A stretch of 64,000 nucleotides of DNA from Helicostylum pulchrum (taxonomy: Eukaryota; Mucoromycota; Mucoromycetes; Mucorales; Mucoraceae): assembly GCA_025677825.1 (NCBI GenBank), contig JAIXMO010000001.1:434001-498000 (forward strand), given 5' to 3'. The notes beneath the pieces are model-generated. The model saw only the letters and a list, made by a program, of their open reading frames with translations, did no database searches and was not told the origin of the DNA. This document shows, in pieces, positions 62,587 through 64,000 of this stretch. Position 1 is the first letter of the stretch. Each line of letters begins with the position of its first letter. Made by a program: the position numbers and the translations under genes.

Positions 62587-63011
62587 TTAGGACAGTATAA
62601 CTTCTAATTTCCCTTAAACATGTACATTATCCTTTTTATTTTTCTTATCGTGCATAGTACATTGTAATTTATATATAGTTTAATGACTAGTGTATCATAT
62701 GATGAAACCATATCTCCCCTCTCCCCCCCCCCCAAAAAAAAGAGAGATTTTCTCTTTTGTTTATCAGATCTTATTAACAGTCTTTTTTTATTGACCGGTT
62801 GAATTGTTCAGCGAGACGGGAATATTCGCCTTTTCTAACGTGGTTACACACTTATTTATAGTGAGTCATTTAATAGGTCTAAGCTGGCCTTTATTCGATT
62901 AGAAGATCTGATAAAAATAAACTATTGTAATTAATCATGTTATTTTTTTTTTTTTTTGGTTTTAGTTTTTCCGATTACACCATCTCTCCTCGTTCATATT
63001 TTTATCAGATC
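61420..63011. promoter_or_regulatory. Cluster of eight exact GATCTGATAA / TTATCAGATC motifs
   Basis: Exact copies lie at 61420-61429, 61793-61802, 61913-61922 (reverse), 61959-61968, 62428-62437 (reverse), 62761-62770 (reverse), 62905-62914 and 63002-63011 (reverse). A variant TTATCTGATC is at 62084 and looser ones at 63181 and 63232. Each contains TGATAA, a core of fungal GATA-factor sites, within a fixed decamer. The nearest downstream gene is the PPR-like gene at 63405. Binding by a GATA factor is inferred. Confidence 0.65.
62549..62585. repeat. (TTG)n trinucleotide microsatellite
   Basis: About eleven TTG units in non-coding sequence inside the GATCTGATAA cluster region. Confidence 0.9.
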
Positions 63012-63300
63012 TTTTTTAATCAAGTTTAAAGGACTAAAAAAAAAGCATATTTCGGAAAGTAAATAAAATATAAGGCTAGTAACCAGAGATTAGATTTTTT
63101 TTTAGCATGTATATTAACATTTTACTAGAGTAAACATCGTCATTTAATAAATAACGCAAGGGTACGGGCGGAGCTTTAGAATCAGATAATCAAATAAGTC
63201 ACTTAAACTTTAAAATTCAATCACCTGGACCAACGATCAGATATATCCAACTGTTCTTATTGGCTAAATTCATTAAGCATGAGGCCTATTTTTTTTAGAA

Positions 63301-63308
63301 TATATAAA
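63301..63308 (+). promoter_or_regulatory. TATA box of the PPR-like gene
   Basis: TATATAAA followed by GG, 96 nt upstream of the start codon, then a long pyrimidine tract up to the ATG. Position and sequence fit a core promoter. Confidence 0.55.
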
Positions 63309-63404
63309 GGAGGGTCTTTTTTGCTATTTCCTTTTTTTTTCTTACTTTTCAATATATATCACATCTTTTTTCTTCTTCTTTTTTGTACATTCTTCTCTTT
63401 CATT

Positions 63405-64000
63405 ATGCAAATCATTAATACTACACCTACTGCAAAGGCCATGCTTAACAACAAAATCATCACATCTCGTAATAGCAAGGCTCTTTTAATCACATCCAAC
63501 ATATCATCACGTCGTCGCTCTTCTACATCCAGTCACGGTAGTTATTACAAGAAGAAGATGACTCGACCAGACTCACCTAGAGAAGAAAAGGATGAATCTG
63601 TATTTAATATAGTATATAGTGCACCTCATAGTGATACTATGATGATTACTCCTCCTCCTTCTCCAAAGACTGCTCCCGTCACATCCGCTTGTTTCGAAGC
63701 TAACGATCGTATCCTGACTGCTAAAAGAAACGGTCAACTTAAAACTGTCATGAATGAATACGTGGCTCTTCAAAAGGAAGGTCTTTTATTTACTGATCAT
63801 ACTTATAATCTTATTTTGGATTCTTATGCTAGCCTTCGTTCAAATGGTACTCCCTTGACACCAATGTTGAAAAGTAAGTTTTTTTCTCTTTTTTTTTTTT
63901 CTTTCTTTTATTTGTGTTTGAAAACTAATATCGTGACTTTAGTTTACAATGAGATGATTCAATCTGATATCCAACCTAGCAGTTCTACTTATGCTATTCT
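63405..64000 (+). CDS. PPR-like protein, N-terminal part (cut by window end)
   Basis: Exon 1 is 63405-63873 and exon 2 starts at 63943; the gene runs off the window. Residues 1-60 are basic and Ser/Thr-rich without acidic residues at first (MQIINTTPTAKAMLNNKIIT), compatible with mitochondrial import. From about residue 100 the sequence reads in helical-hairpin repeats: RILTAKRNGQLKTVMNEYVALQ, then TDHTYNLILDSYASL, then IYNEMIQSDIQPSSSTYAIL, the pentatricopeptide pattern. PPR proteins in fungi usually act in mitochondrial RNA processing or translation. About 175 residues are visible. The TATA box and upstream motif cluster belong to its promoter side. Confidence 0.75.
   Translation, partial: MQIINTTPTAKAMLNNKIITSRNSKALLITSNISSRRRSSTSSHGSYYKKKMTRPDSPREEKDESVFNIVYSAPHSDTMMITPPPSPKTAPVTSACFEANDRILTAKRNGQLKTVMNEYVALQKEGLLFTDHTYNLILDSYASLRSNGTPLTPMLKSKFFSLFFFSFFYLCLKTNIVTLVYNEMIQSDIQPSSSTYAI

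Larger units (their letters stand above)
58829..63404. other. Large gene-free region
   Basis: Contains dispersed-repeat copy C, the GATCTGATAA motif cluster, a (TTG)n array and the PPR-like gene promoter, each listed separately. A 67-codon frame at 60985 and others are not convincing. No RNA gene recognised. Confidence 0.6.

Noticed and set aside
61200..63400. tRNA or snRNA genes
   Set aside because: I looked for A/B-box and T-loop patterns here and in the other large gaps and found none convincing; a covariance-model scan would be needed to be sure.

Overview
The window is eukaryotic nuclear DNA, very AT-rich, with compact protein genes split by short GT-AG introns (mostly 45-90 nt). Gene content (ERG6, PHO84-type phosphate permease, ZWF1, PCL-type cyclin, GCP3/Spc98, UBA4, TRM112, ISU1, PCF11) is fungal. 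The retained RNF220-type RING ligase, the long A/T homopolymers and the style of the degenerate transposon suggest an early-diverging fungus of the Mucoromycota, probably Mucorales. The species cannot be fixed from the sequence alone.

Layout. 1-4.8 kb: gene-poor, with a 12-copy minisatellite, a dinucleotide microsatellite and one dispersed-repeat copy. 4.8-6.2 kb: sterol C24-methyltransferase (+) with a 19-nt micro-exon. 7.4-17 kb: three minus-strand genes, gamma-tubulin complex GCP3, a phosphate/proton symporter and an M13 zinc peptidase. 17-23 kb: mostly intergenic, with a small TBC-domain gene (+) and an orphan exon resembling a G-alpha N-terminus. 23-31.5 kb: a dense block, PCF11 (+) facing RNF220 (-), then TRM112 and UBA4 (+), then a four-helix MARVEL-like membrane protein (-). 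UBA4 and the last gene have only 10 nt between stop codons. 32.3-36.6 kb: a mobile-element zone with a decayed zinc-finger/Plavaka-type transposase, a small unknown two-exon gene, and a Tc1/mariner-type element carrying a nested inverted-repeat insertion. 37-41.3 kb: a 1,069-residue ankyrin protein of unknown role and the NEDD8-conjugating enzyme UBC12 (both -). 44.2-49 kb: PCL-like cyclin (-), Fe-S scaffold ISU1 (-), an unknown coiled-coil protein (+). 49.9-56.4 kb: glucose-6-phosphate dehydrogenase (-), TLDc/OXR1 protein (-), a mitochondrial class III CoA-transferase (+) and a probable GPI-anchored secreted protein (-). 57.7-58.8 kb: an F-box gene with a homopolymer frameshift. 58.8-63.4 kb: gene-free, with another dispersed-repeat copy and at least eight exact copies of a 10-bp GATA-containing motif (GATCTGATAA) leading up to a PPR-like gene cut by the window edge.

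Functional links: TRM112 and UBA4 are tandem neighbours and both belong to wobble-uridine (mcm5s2U34) tRNA modification. ZWF1 and OXR1 are tandem neighbours linked to oxidative-stress defence. RNF220, UBC12 and the F-box gene belong to ubiquitin/NEDD8 chemistry but are scattered. All exon joins were checked by hand for reading phase, not by transcript data.
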